Shown in pieces: positions 6,529-13,148 of a stretch of 17,583 bases of DNA. A model generated the notes under the pieces. It was not told the origin of the DNA, ran no database searches, and saw only the letters and a program-made list of their open reading frames with translations. Both the position numbers and the translations under genes were made by a program. The first letter of the stretch is position 1; each line of letters begins with the position of its first letter. Source of the DNA: Neisseria sicca 4320 (GTDB taxonomy: Bacteria > Pseudomonadota > Gammaproteobacteria > Burkholderiales > Neisseriaceae); the NCBI RefSeq assembly GCF_000193735.1, contig NZ_AEPF01000106.1:1-17583 (forward strand). Direction: 5' to 3'.

Positions 6529-6564
6529 AAGTCGTCTGAAATTAAGTTTTCAGACGACCTTTTT
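6529..6564. terminator. Bidirectional terminator after yidC
   Basis: AAGTCGTCTGAAA (6529-6541, one base off the local uptake sequence) pairs with TTTCAGACGACCT (6548-6560). T runs stand on both sides (TTTTT at 6560-6564, and AAAAA before the stem giving T's on the minus strand). For yidC, transcribed leftwards, the minus-strand T run completes a good terminator 18 bases after the stop. Confidence 0.75.
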
Positions 6565-6581
6565 AGTGTGTCAAACCGCTG

Positions 6582-8225
6582 TTAGGAAACCACTTCGCCT
6601 TGGGCGCGTTGTTTGTCGATGCTGCGGTTGATGTGCCATTGTTGGGCGATGGTCAGGAGGTTGTTGACTACCCAGTACAATACCAGACCGGCAGGGAAGA
6701 AGAAGAACATGGCTGAGAAAACCAGCGGCATGACTTTCATCATTTTTGCCTGCATGGGGTCAGTTGGCGGCGGGTTGAGGAATGTTTGGGCAAACATGGT
6801 TACCGCCATAATCAGGGGCAGGATGTAGTAGGGGTCGGAGCGGCTAAGGTCGGTAATCCAGCCCAGCCAAGGTGCCTGACGCAATTCTACGGAGGCGAAC
6901 AATGCCCAGTACAAGCCAATGAAGACGGGGATTTGCAACAGCATAGGCAGACAGCCGCCCAGCGGGTTGATTTTTTCGTCTTTGTAAAGCTGCATCATGG
7001 CTTGCTGTTGCGCCATACGGTCGTCGCCGTATTTCTCTTTGATGGCTTGCAGTTTAGGCGCGGCGGCGCGCATTTTTGCCATCGAGCGGTAGGACGCGTT
7101 GGTCAGCGGGTAGAGTACGGCTTTGACGATGATAGTCAAAACGACGATTGCCCAGCCCCAGTTGCCGATGATGTTGTGCAGTTGGTTCAGAAGCCAGAAG
7201 AGCGGAGAGGCGAACCAGTGTACTTTGCCGTAGTCTTTTGCCAGTTGCAGGTTGTCAGCGATATTGGCGATGACGGATGTGGTCTGCGGGCCGGCGTAGA
7301 GGTTGATGGAGGCTTCGGCTTTCGCGCCATTTTGGATGGCGGCAAGAGGAACGCTGACGCTGGTGCTGTACAGGTTGTCGTTTCGGCGTTTGATGTCGAT
7401 ACGGCAGTCGCCAGCGGCGCAAACGCTTTGTCCGCCTTTAGGCTGGAGGATCCAGGTGGACATGAAGTGGTGTTCAATCATGCCGAGCCAGCCGGTTTGG
7501 GTTTTGCGGGCGTATTCGGCTTCGTTTTTACCTGATTTGGCATCGTCGTCCAAGTCGGAGAAGCTGACTTTTTGGAATTTGTCTTCAGGAGTGTAAACGA
7601 CGGGGCCGACGAAAGAGCGGGTAAAGTAGCCTTGACCTTCAGGTTCGCTGTGGTCGCGTACGATGCGGTAGTCCGCGCTCAGGTTGGCGGGCTTGCCGCT
7701 GGTGTTGGTGATGTCGAAACGGACGTTGACGAGGTAGCTGTCTTTAGTAAAGGTATAGACTTTGTCGATTTTCAGTCCGTTTGTTTCAGGCGCGCTCAGG
7801 CGGACTTCGACTTTGTCGCCGTTGAGGCTGTATTCTTTTTGTGCTGCGGTAAAGTTGACACCTTTCAGGATGTTGTTGCCTTGTGCATCCAAAAGCTCAG
7901 ATTGTGCGACGTAGGTGTATTCTTTGCTGTCGTTAAACAGGGTAAATGCTTTGTTTTCGTCACCATTTGCTTTGTATTTGAGCAGGGTCATTTGACGCAG
8001 GTCGCCGCTTTTTTCGTCGATGACTGCTTTGACCGTGTCGGTCGTTACGGTAATCGGCGTTGCGGGAGCAAGTGCGGCTTCAGCGGCAGCGGTTGCGGCG
8101 GTTTGCTGCTGTTGCTGCGCGGCTTGTTGTGCCGGATTGGGTTTGGGGCTGGGGAAGAAATGTTCCCAGCCGGCAAAGATTGCCAGCGAGATGGCAAAAA
8201 ATGCCACAAGTCTTTTAAAATCCAT
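6582..8225 (-). CDS. yidC: Membrane protein insertase YidC (Oxa1 family)
   Basis: YidC inserts and folds inner-membrane proteins, alone or with SecYEG. The 547-residue protein has an N-terminal anchor (about residues 5-24), a linker rich in glutamine and alanine (32-55, including QQQQQ), a large periplasmic P1 domain to about 340, and a conserved C-terminal core. The core contains VKAVLYPLTNASYRSMAKMR, the cytoplasmic helical hairpin, LGGCLPMLLQIPVFIGLYWAL, and the last membrane helices ending FFFPAGLVLYWVVNNLL. Where E. coli has the substrate-contacting arginine (VRGIMYPL) this protein has lysine, keeping the positive charge. Length is typical of Gram-negative YidC. AGGA lies 8 bases before the ATG. 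It is the last gene of the rpmH-rnpA-yidD-yidC group, separated from yidD by 112 bases that hold a likely promoter of its own. Confidence 0.98.
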   Translation of the reverse strand: MDFKRLVAFFAISLAIFAGWEHFFPSPKPNPAQQAAQQQQQTAATAAAEAALAPATPITVTTDTVKAVIDEKSGDLRQMTLLKYKANGDENKAFTLFNDSKEYTYVAQSELLDAQGNNILKGVNFTAAQKEYSLNGDKVEVRLSAPETNGLKIDKVYTFTKDSYLVNVRFDITNTSGKPANLSADYRIVRDHSEPEGQGYFTRSFVGPVVYTPEDKFQKVSFSDLDDDAKSGKNEAEYARKTQTGWLGMIEHHFMSTWILQPKGGQSVCAAGDCRIDIKRRNDNLYSTSVSVPLAAIQNGAKAEASINLYAGPQTTSVIANIADNLQLAKDYGKVHWFASPLFWLLNQLHNIIGNWGWAIVVLTIIVKAVLYPLTNASYRSMAKMRAAAPKLQAIKEKYGDDRMAQQQAMMQLYKDEKINPLGGCLPMLLQIPVFIGLYWALFASVELRQAPWLGWITDLSRSDPYYILPLIMAVTMFAQTFLNPPPTDPMQAKMMKVMPLVFSAMFFFFPAGLVLYWVVNNLLTIAQQWHINRSIDKQRAQGEVVS

Positions 8226-8271
8226 AAGAGATTCCTGGAATTGACGGGTATGTAATGGAGATGAAAACTGC

Positions 8272-8283
8272 TTCAGACGGCAT
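8272..8283 (-). repeat. DNA uptake sequence of the AT dialect
   Basis: On the minus strand this reads ATGCCGTCTGAA, the exact 12-base uptake sequence of meningococcus and gonococcus, followed by G instead of A. It is the only one of that dialect I see in the window. Its first two bases overlap the putative yidC -10 box. Confidence 0.75.
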
Positions 8284-8287
8284 TATA
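8282..8287 (-). promoter_or_regulatory. Possible -10 box for yidC
   Basis: The minus strand reads TATAAT here, 57 bases before the yidC ATG. No good -35 hexamer lies at 16-18 bases, so an independent yidC promoter is only suggested. Confidence 0.35.
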
Positions 8288-8337
8288 TAGAAACCGACGG
8301 GAAATTAAAGGAAATCAAGTTATCCGAATGATTTGGA

Positions 8338-8559
8338 TTACGGGACGGGGTCGTGTCCGTGTCCGCCGAAAGGGTGGCAGCGGGCGATGCGTTTGAGTGC
8401 GAGCCAGCCGCCTTTGAATGCGCCGTATTTTTTGACTGCTTCGACCGCATATTGCGAACAGGTCGGGGTATAGCGGCAGCGCGGCGGTATCAGTGGGCTG
8501 ATGGCGTATTGGTAAAAACGGATCAGCGCGAGGATGAATTTGGACAACAGGGTGTTCAT
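8338..8559 (-). CDS. yidD: Membrane protein insertion efficiency factor YidD
   Basis: The 73-residue protein matches the short YidD family, which associates with the inner membrane and helps YidC-dependent insertion. An amphipathic N-terminal helix (MNTLLSKFILALIRFYQ) precedes the hallmark block PPRCRYTPTCSQYAVEA and the later ARCHPFGGHGHDPVP. The three conserved cysteines are all present. Its ATG overlaps the rnpA TGA by one base (TGATG), indicating coupled translation. Position between rnpA and yidC is the conserved bacterial order. Confidence 0.97.
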   Translation of the reverse strand: MNTLLSKFILALIRFYQYAISPLIPPRCRYTPTCSQYAVEAVKKYGAFKGGWLALKRIARCHPFGGHGHDPVP

Positions 8560-8897
8560 CAGCGTTTGCGCATGAGTTGCGTCAATTGGTTTCGGGCTTC
8601 GGCAGCGTTTTGCCGATTGAATGCCAGACGGACGCGTACGACGAAATCATGTGGCGGCAGGCTGTTTTTGTTCAGTCTGAACCAGTCGCGGATGACGCGC
8701 TTCATATAGTTGCGCTCATGTGCGCGTTTCGCTGTTTTTTTGCTGACGACCAAGCCGAGCCGCGGATGGTTCAATCCGTTGTCGGCAGATTGGGAGACTT
8801 GCAGCAAATCGCGGCTGCGCCGGTTTTTGAACGCAAAAACGGATGAAAAATCATCCGTTTTTAATAAGCGGTACTGCTTTCCGAAGCGGTAGTCCAA
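8559..8897 (-). CDS. rnpA: Ribonuclease P protein component
   Basis: RnpA is the small basic protein that binds RNase P RNA and helps mature the 5' end of tRNAs. The 112-residue frame contains the family core RAHERNYMKRVIRDWFR (the RNR motif), the early FSSVFAFKNRRSRD segment, and a central GLVVSKKTAKRA strand. No ATG is available at the N-terminus. TTG at 8897-8895 gives MDYRFGKQYRL. Two codons further upstream is GTA, where I recall the meningococcal protein having ATG (MILDYRFG), so here the start must be TTG, or less likely ATT at 8900. The TTG lies only two bases after the rpmH stop and lacks its own ribosome binding site, so it probably relies on coupling to rpmH translation. Confidence 0.95.
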   Translation of the reverse strand: MDYRFGKQYRLLKTDDFSSVFAFKNRRSRDLLQVSQSADNGLNHPRLGLVVSKKTAKRAHERNYMKRVIRDWFRLNKNSLPPHDFVVRVRLAFNRQNAAEARNQLTQLMRKR

Positions 8898-8899
8898 AA

Positions 8900-9034
8900 T
8901 TACACTGCCAAGCGTTTGCGGCCTTTGGCGCGACGGGCTGCCAATACTGCGCGACCACCGCGGGTTTTGGAGCGAACCAGGAAGCCGTGGGTGCGTTTGC
9001 GTTTGGTAACGGAAGGTTGATAAGTGCGTTTCAT
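8900..9034 (-). CDS. rpmH: Ribosomal protein bL34
   Basis: This 44-residue gene encodes MKRTYQPSVTKRKRTHGFLV through KGRKRLAV, an unmistakable bL34. The protein is short, very basic and part of the large ribosomal subunit. TAGGA lies about 7 bases before the ATG (9034-9032), and the stop TAA is at 8902-8900, two bases before rnpA. A strong promoter lies about 40-70 bases upstream. Placement next to dnaA and the origin, in divergent orientation, is the ancestral bacterial arrangement. Confidence 0.98.
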   Translation of the reverse strand: MKRTYQPSVTKRKRTHGFLVRSKTRGGRAVLAARRAKGRKRLAV

Positions 9035-9072
9035 GATGTTTCCTAAAAAATCGGTAGATAAATAAACTGTGA

Positions 9073-9101
9073 ATTACACTCTAATTTTCATCTTTTGTCA
9101 A
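9073..9101 (-). promoter_or_regulatory. Promoter of rpmH-rnpA-yidD(-yidC)
   Basis: The minus strand has a perfect -35 TTGACA (9101-9096), a 17-base spacer and TGTAAT (9078-9073), five of six bases of the -10 consensus. This strong sigma-70 type promoter fits a highly expressed ribosomal protein gene. The -10 lies about 40 bases before the rpmH ATG. Confidence 0.8.
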
Positions 9102-9164
9102 TCTCGGTTGAGTAAATGGATATGGCGCGCGGGATGATTCGGTTTGCGGATTTGCGCGGCGCTT

Positions 9165-9173
9165 TGTGGATAA
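9165..9173 (-). promoter_or_regulatory. DnaA box 1
   Basis: The plus strand reads TGTGGATAA, the exact complement of the consensus DnaA box TTATCCACA. It lies 23 bases before box 2 in the same orientation. Confidence 0.8.
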
Positions 9174-9187
9174 AATTTCCGGCGGGT

Positions 9188-9196
9188 TGTGGATAA
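9188..9196 (-). promoter_or_regulatory. DnaA box 2
   Basis: A second perfect TGTGGATAA. It overlaps the -35 region expected for the TATAAT at 9213, which suggests DnaA can repress its own promoter, as known in other bacteria. Confidence 0.8.
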
Positions 9197-9218
9197 AGTT
9201 GGTCGGAGTGGGTATAAT
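9190..9218 (+). promoter_or_regulatory. Likely dnaA promoter
   Basis: TATAAT at 9213-9218 is a perfect -10. At 17 bases spacing the -35 position reads TGGATA (four of six matches), inside DnaA box 2. Transcription would start near 9225, giving a leader of about 235 bases before the dnaA ATG. Confidence 0.55.
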
Positions 9219-9251
9219 CGGCAATTCCTGTCCCTTTGCCGGGCGATAGGT

Positions 9252-9320
9252 CGTCTGAAAATGTTGATACGGATTTATCGTGATGATTTTCCGAAAATAA
9301 TTTAATTGTATTTTCAGACG
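9252..9320. repeat. Inverted uptake-sequence pair in the dnaA leader
   Basis: CGTCTGAAAAT (9252-9262) pairs perfectly with ATTTTCAGACG (9310-9320), an 11-bp stem around a 47-base AT-rich loop. The left arm belongs to AGGTCGTCTGAAA (9248-9260). The right arm is, in reverse, ACGCCGTCTGAAA, so the two arms belong to different uptake-sequence types. Confidence 0.65.
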
Positions 9321-9460
9321 GCGTTCGGTTTGGCGGATAGGGTTTGTGCGGTATTTGCGACACTTTTCCCCGTCGGGCTGAAACCGCATTTTCAAGTGCT
9401 GCAATTTCCGACGGTTTCTCTCCATTTCTTTCCAACGATTTCCACGACTCGAGCTTATTC

Positions 9461-11011
9461 ATGACGCTAGCAGAATTTTGGCCGCAGTGCCTCCGCCGAC
9501 TTCACGATATTTTGCCTGCCGGGCAGTTCGCGCAATGGATTGCGCCCTTGACTGTGGGCGAGGAAAACGGCGTGTGGGTGGTTTACGGTAAAAACCAGTT
9601 TGCCTGCAATATGCTCAAAAGCCAGTTTGCTGCCAAAATCGAAGTGGTGCGTGCGGAATTGGCTCCGCTGCAAGCGGCTTTTGCGTTTAAGGCGGGTGCT
9701 GGGCAGCATTATGAAATGGCGGAAAATGCGGGGGCGGTTGCGCCTGAACAAGCTGCGTTGACGGAAGAAATGCCGAAAACTGACGCGCAAGAATCTTTTT
9801 CGGACGATACGTCGTCTGAAAACTCAGACAAACCCTCCGTTGCGAAAACAGCGGCAGACATTTTGGCGCAGCGCATGAAAAACCTGCCGCACGAAAGCAA
9901 GCAGCCTGCCGCCGCGCCTACAGAATCCAAAGTCGTTGCCAAAGCCAAAACGGAAGCGCAGCGCGATGCGGAAGAAGCGCGTTACGAGCAGACCAATCTG
10001 TCGCGCGACTACACATTCGATACCTTGGTCGAAGGTAAGGGCAACCGCCTTGCCGCTGCCGCCGCCCAAGCGATTGCGGAGAATCCGGGGCAGGGTTACA
10101 ACCCGTTTTTCCTGTACGGCAGCACCGGTTTGGGTAAAACCCACTTGGTGCAGGCCATCGGCAACGAACTGCTGAAAAACCGTCCTGACGCCAAAGTGCG
10201 CTATATGCATTCAGACGACTATATCCGCAGCTTTATGAAAGCAGTGCGCAACAATACTTACGATGTGTTCAAGCAGCAATACAAACAATACGACCTGCTG
10301 ATTATCGATGACATCCAGTTCATCAAAGGTAAAGACCGTACGATGGAAGAGTTTTTCTATCTGTACAACCATTTCCATAACGAGAAAAAACAGCTCATCC
10401 TCACTTGCGACGTGTTGCCTGCCAAAATCGAAGGCATGGACGACCGTCTCAAATCGCGTTTCTCATGGGGTTTGACTTTAGAACTCGAGCCGCCCGAGCT
10501 GGAAATGCGTGTGGCGATTTTGCAGAAAAAGGCAGAAGCGGCAGGCATCAGCATTGAAGACGAGGCCGCATTGTTTGTTGCCAACCTGATTCGTTCCAAC
10601 GTGCGCGAACTGGAAGGCGCGTTCAACCGCGTCAGCGCCAGCAGCCGCTTTATGAACCGCCCCGTCATCGACATGGATTTGGCGCGCACGGCTTTGCAAG
10701 ACATCATTGCCGAAAAACACAAAATCATTACCGCCGACACCATTATCGACGCGACTGCCAAATACTACCGTATTAAAATCAGCGATATACTCGGCAAGAA
10801 GCGCACGCGCAACATTGCCCGTCCGCGTCAAGTCGCCATGAGCCTGACCAAAGAGCTGACCACCCTCAGCCTGCCGTCCATCGGTGATGCGTTCGGCGGA
10901 CGCGACCACACGACCGTCATGCACGGCGTGAAAGCCGTAGCAAAACTGCGCGAAGAAGATCCCGAGTTGGCGCAAGATTACGAAAAACTCCTGATTCTGA
11001 TTCAAAACTGA
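9461..11011 (+). CDS. dnaA: Chromosomal replication initiator DnaA
   Basis: DnaA binds DnaA boxes, melts the origin and loads the helicase. The start at 9461 gives the family N-terminus MTLAEFWPQCLRRL and a 516-residue protein. A longer frame to 9344 has no family support. Domain I occupies residues 1-75 or so. A long low-complexity linker (domain II, about 85-175, rich in Ala, Glu and Ser) follows. The AAA+ domain has Walker A GSTGLGKTH (220-228) and Walker B LLIIDD (279-284). The C-terminal DNA-binding domain IV carries RPRQVAMSLTKEL and GGRDHTTV (479-486), the DnaA signature. An uptake-like sequence lies in the linker at 9809-9821. The ribosome binding site is weak. dnaN follows 150 bases downstream. 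Confidence 0.98.
   Translation: MTLAEFWPQCLRRLHDILPAGQFAQWIAPLTVGEENGVWVVYGKNQFACNMLKSQFAAKIEVVRAELAPLQAAFAFKAGAGQHYEMAENAGAVAPEQAALTEEMPKTDAQESFSDDTSSENSDKPSVAKTAADILAQRMKNLPHESKQPAAAPTESKVVAKAKTEAQRDAEEARYEQTNLSRDYTFDTLVEGKGNRLAAAAAQAIAENPGQGYNPFFLYGSTGLGKTHLVQAIGNELLKNRPDAKVRYMHSDDYIRSFMKAVRNNTYDVFKQQYKQYDLLIIDDIQFIKGKDRTMEEFFYLYNHFHNEKKQLILTCDVLPAKIEGMDDRLKSRFSWGLTLELEPPELEMRVAILQKKAEAAGISIEDEAALFVANLIRSNVRELEGAFNRVSASSRFMNRPVIDMDLARTALQDIIAEKHKIITADTIIDATAKYYRIKISDILGKKRTRNIARPRQVAMSLTKELTTLSLPSIGDAFGGRDHTTVMHGVKAVAKLREEDPELAQDYEKLLILIQN
9809..9821 (+). repeat. Imperfect uptake sequence inside dnaA
   Basis: ACGTCGTCTGAAA differs from the local consensus only at position 2. It encodes part of the DTSSEN stretch in the unstructured domain II linker, where protein constraint is low. 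Confidence 0.65.
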
Positions 11012-11023
11012 GTCAGAACCGGC

Positions 11024-11060
11024 TTTCAGACGACCTCTCTCTTAAAAAGGTCGTCTGAAA
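11024..11060. terminator. Uptake-sequence hairpin between dnaA and dnaN
   Basis: TTTCAGACGACCT (11024-11036) and AGGTCGTCTGAAA (11048-11060) form a perfect 13-bp stem around 11 bases. No T run follows on the plus strand, so it may only attenuate dnaA transcription before dnaN and not end it. Confidence 0.6.
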
Positions 11061-11160
11061 ACGCAAATACACTTTGATTTTAATGGCGGCGCATTATTCA
11101 TCCCGCACGCCGAACCCGATTCAAAAACACCCGAAATAACCGATTCAAAAGGAATTGACC

Positions 11161-12264
11161 ATGCTGATTTTACAAGCCGACCGCGACAGTCTGCTCAAGC
11201 CGCTGCAAGCCGTTACCGGTATCGTCGAACGCCGCCATACCCTGCCCATCCTTTCTAACGTCTTGCTCGAAAGCAAAGACGGTCAAACCAAACTCCTGGC
11301 GACCGACTTGGAAATCCAAATCAACACAGCCGGCCCCGAAAGTCAGGCAGGCGACTTCCGCATCACCACCAACGCCAAAAAATTCCAAGACATCCTGCGC
11401 GCCTTGCCCGACAGCGCCATCGTTTCGCTTGACTGGGCGGACAACCGCCTGACCCTGCGTGCAGGCAAATCACGCTTCGCCCTGCAAACCCTGCCTGCCG
11501 AAGACTTCCCGCTGATGAGCGTCGGCGAAGACATCAGCGCCGCGTTTTCCCTGTCGCAAGAAACCTTCAAAACCATGCTTTCGCAAGTCCAATACAGCAT
11601 GGCAGTACAAGACATCCGCTACTACCTCAACGGCTTGCTGATGCAGGTTGAAGGCAACCAACTGCGCCTCGTCGCCACCGACGGCCACCGCCTTGCCTAC
11701 GCCGCCAGCCAAATCGAAGCCGAATTGCCCAAAACCGAAGTCATCCTGCCGCGTAAAACCGTTTTGGAACTCTTCAAGCTGCTGAACAATCCGTCCGAAC
11801 CCATCAGCGTCGAGTTGCTCAACAACCAAGTACGCTTCCAATGCAACGGCACAACCATCGTCAGCAAAGTCATCGACGGCAAATTCCCCGACTTCAACCG
11901 CGTCATCCCGTTGGACAACGACAAAATCTTCCTCGTTTCCCGTACCCAACTTTTGGGCGCGCTGGAACGTGCCGCCATCCTTGCCAACGAAAAATTCCGC
12001 GGCGCGCGCCTGTTCCTGCAACCCGGCCTCTTGAGTGTCGTGTGCAGCAACAACGAGCAAGAAGAAGCCCGCGAAGAACTCGAAATCGCCTACCAAGGCG
12101 GCGAACTCGAAGTCGGTTTCAACATCGGCTATCTGATGGACGTATTGCGCAACATCCATTCCGACGATATGCAGCTTGCCTTCGGCGATGCCAACCGCTC
12201 GACCTTGTTTACCGTACCGAATAATCCGAACTTCAAATACATCGTCATGCCGATGCGCATCTAA
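11161..12264 (+). CDS. dnaN: DNA polymerase III beta subunit (sliding clamp)
   Basis: DnaN forms the ring-shaped dimer that tethers DNA polymerase III to DNA. The 367-residue protein begins MLILQADRDSLLKPLQAVTG and contains the family blocks ERRHTLPILSNVLL, LLATDLEI, RLVATDGHRLAYA and DGKFPDFNRVIP. It ends in the C-terminal YIVMPMRI, the conserved clamp terminus that contributes to the partner-binding cleft. The ATG at 11161 is chosen over an upstream in-frame TTG (11155) because AAAGGA lies 7 bases before it and the family starts here. It follows dnaA in the standard order. Confidence 0.98.
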   Translation: MLILQADRDSLLKPLQAVTGIVERRHTLPILSNVLLESKDGQTKLLATDLEIQINTAGPESQAGDFRITTNAKKFQDILRALPDSAIVSLDWADNRLTLRAGKSRFALQTLPAEDFPLMSVGEDISAAFSLSQETFKTMLSQVQYSMAVQDIRYYLNGLLMQVEGNQLRLVATDGHRLAYAASQIEAELPKTEVILPRKTVLELFKLLNNPSEPISVELLNNQVRFQCNGTTIVSKVIDGKFPDFNRVIPLDNDKIFLVSRTQLLGALERAAILANEKFRGARLFLQPGLLSVVCSNNEQEEAREELEIAYQGGELEVGFNIGYLMDVLRNIHSDDMQLAFGDANRSTLFTVPNNPNFKYIVMPMRI

Positions 12265-12292
12265 TGTAACGGTTGTTTTCAAATAAATAAAA

Positions 12293-12324
12293 AGGTCGTC
12301 TGAAACTTGGTTTTCAGACGACCT
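12293..12324. terminator. Terminator between convergent dnaN and yjgA
   Basis: AGGTCGTCTGAAA (12293-12305) and its reverse complement (12312-12324) form a 13-bp stem with a 6-base loop. It stands between two convergent genes (ends at 12264 and 12338), so it probably serves both. An A tract before the stem gives T's for the minus-strand transcript. Confidence 0.75.
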
Positions 12325-12337
12325 CTATATTTATTTT

Positions 12338-12871
12338 TTATTCTTCCCAATCCTGCGTTTCTTCCGAATCGTCAGGCTGACCGCCTTCCATGATGGATTT
12401 GATTTCTTGGAAGAGGGCGCGGAAGTTTTTCGGCGGTTTGTTTTGTTCCTGCTCTTTTTTCGTGTTGCGGATTAAGGTGCGCAATTTGCCTGCGTCGGCA
12501 TGGGGGAAGTCTGCCATGAATTGGGTGATTGCGTTGTCGTCCGCCAAGAGGCGCGTGCGGGCTTGTTCGACGCGTTGCAAGAAGGCGTTGTGGGCGGTAT
12601 TTTCGCCGCGCAGTTTGGCGAGGAAGGCTTCGATGGGCGCGGGGTCGGTGTCGCGCATCAGCCTGCCGATGAATTGGCTTTGGCGTTTGAGCGCACCGTT
12701 GGACGTGATTTTTTTGTAGGTAACGACGGCTTCGTACAAGTCTTCGTCCAAGCCGATTTTTTTCAGCGTATCGGTCGAGAGTTTGGTCAACTCCATACCC
12801 AAAGCCTGCAAATCGTTCATCTGCTTTTTCATTTGGGTTTTGCTGACCCATTCGTCTTCGTTTTCAAACAT
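12338..12871 (-). CDS. yjgA: Ribosome biogenesis factor DarP/YjgA (DUF615)
   Basis: The 177-residue protein belongs to the YjgA/DarP family, which binds maturing 50S subunits and promotes peptidyl-transferase centre assembly. Recognisable blocks are VSKTQMKKQMNDLQALGMEL near the N-terminus, ITSNGALKRQSQFIGRLMR in the middle, and the basic, arginine-rich C-terminal half (KLRTLIRNTKKEQEQNKPPKNFRALF) ending in an acidic tail. It is rich in helix-forming residues, as expected for this all-helical family. Length is typical. AAAGG lies about 9 bases before the ATG. It is transcribed alone from a probable extended -10 promoter. Confidence 0.95.
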   Translation of the reverse strand: MFENEDEWVSKTQMKKQMNDLQALGMELTKLSTDTLKKIGLDEDLYEAVVTYKKITSNGALKRQSQFIGRLMRDTDPAPIEAFLAKLRGENTAHNAFLQRVEQARTRLLADDNAITQFMADFPHADAGKLRTLIRNTKKEQEQNKPPKNFRALFQEIKSIMEGGQPDDSEETQDWEE

Positions 12872-12900
12872 TTTGATAAACCTTTAATTTTGTTTCGGGT

Positions 12901-12932
12901 ATTTTAGCACGTTCGGGCAGGTTTCACGTCAA
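12901..12932 (-). promoter_or_regulatory. Probable yjgA promoter
   Basis: The minus strand reads TGCTAAAAT (12909-12901), an extended -10 with one mismatch. TTGACG (12932-12927) lies upstream but at a 20-base spacing, longer than ideal, so the extended -10 probably carries most of the weight. The -10 ends 30 bases before the ATG. Confidence 0.45.
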
Positions 12933-12951
12933 CGCCCTGTTGAAACGGCGT

Positions 12952-12964
12952 TTTCAGACGACCT
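12952..12964 (-). repeat. DNA uptake sequence left of Correia element 2
   Basis: TTTCAGACGACCT on plus, the exact local uptake sequence on minus. Its inverted partner is at 13097-13109, with the Correia element between them. Confidence 0.85.
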
Positions 12965-12966
12965 TT

Positions 12967-13072
12967 TATAGTGGATTAAATTTAAACCAGTACGGCGTTG
13001 CCTCGCCTTGCCGTACTATTTGTACTGTCTGCGGCTTCGTCGCCTTGTCCTGATTTTTGTTAATCCACTATA
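12967..13072. mobile_element. Correia repeat-enclosed element 2 (CREE)
   Basis: This 106-bp element begins TATAGTGGATTAAATTTAAA and ends TTAATCCACTATA. Its interior (AACCAGTACGGCGTTGCC, then GCCGTACTATTTGTACTG and GTCGCCTTGTCCTGAT) is the standard Correia core, as I know it from other Neisseria. It has no coding capacity. It lies between yjgA and pmbA, which point away from each other. Confidence 0.93.
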
Positions 13073-13074
13073 TC
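13045..13074 (+). promoter_or_regulatory. Possible outward Correia promoter toward pmbA
   Basis: TTGTCC (13045-13050) and TATATC (13069-13074) are spaced by 18 bases at the right end of the element. Each matches four of six consensus bases. The -10 is formed by the element's terminal TATA plus flanking DNA. It lies 75 bases before the pmbA ATG. Confidence 0.4.
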
Positions 13075-13096
13075 TTCTGTGGCGGTATTTTTGCCG

Positions 13097-13109
13097 AGGT
13101 CGTCTGAAA
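13097..13109 (+). repeat. DNA uptake sequence right of Correia element 2
   Basis: A perfect AGGTCGTCTGAAA, located 40 bases before the pmbA start codon. It is inverted relative to the copy at 12952-12964. Confidence 0.88.
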
Positions 13110-13148
13110 ACGGTTAAAATGCCGCAAACCTCTGTCAGGAAACCTTTT

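Larger units (their letters stand above)
9035..9460. other. Probable replication origin region (oriC) between rpmH and dnaA
   Basis: This 426-base gene-free interval lies between divergent rpmH and dnaA. It holds the rpmH promoter (9073-9101), two perfect DnaA boxes in the same orientation (9165-9173 and 9188-9196), a likely dnaA promoter (-10 at 9213-9218), an inverted uptake-sequence pair (9252-9320), and an AT-rich stretch at about 9284-9318 that could be the unwinding element. The rpmH-dnaA location and box cluster are typical of oriC. Only two perfect boxes are visible, fewer than in many origins, so origin function is inferred. Confidence 0.6.

Noticed and set aside
8032..8150. Glutamine/alanine codon repeats in yidC as a possible phase-variable tract
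   Set aside because: The glutamine run is short, made of mixed codons within the normal YidC linker, and no mononucleotide tract long enough for slippage is present.
9344..9460. Upstream extension of the dnaA reading frame
   Set aside because: The extra 39 codons have no family match, and the segment lies in the regulatory region. The ATG at 9461 gives the conserved DnaA N-terminus and usual length.
9088..9462. Open frames on the minus strand in the rpmH-dnaA interval
   Set aside because: They overlap the DnaA boxes, the promoters and the uptake-sequence pair, and show no protein-like pattern.
13008..13148. Upstream extension of the pmbA frame
   Set aside because: It runs through the Correia element and an uptake sequence. 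The ATG at 13149 has a ribosome binding site and gives the normal family length.
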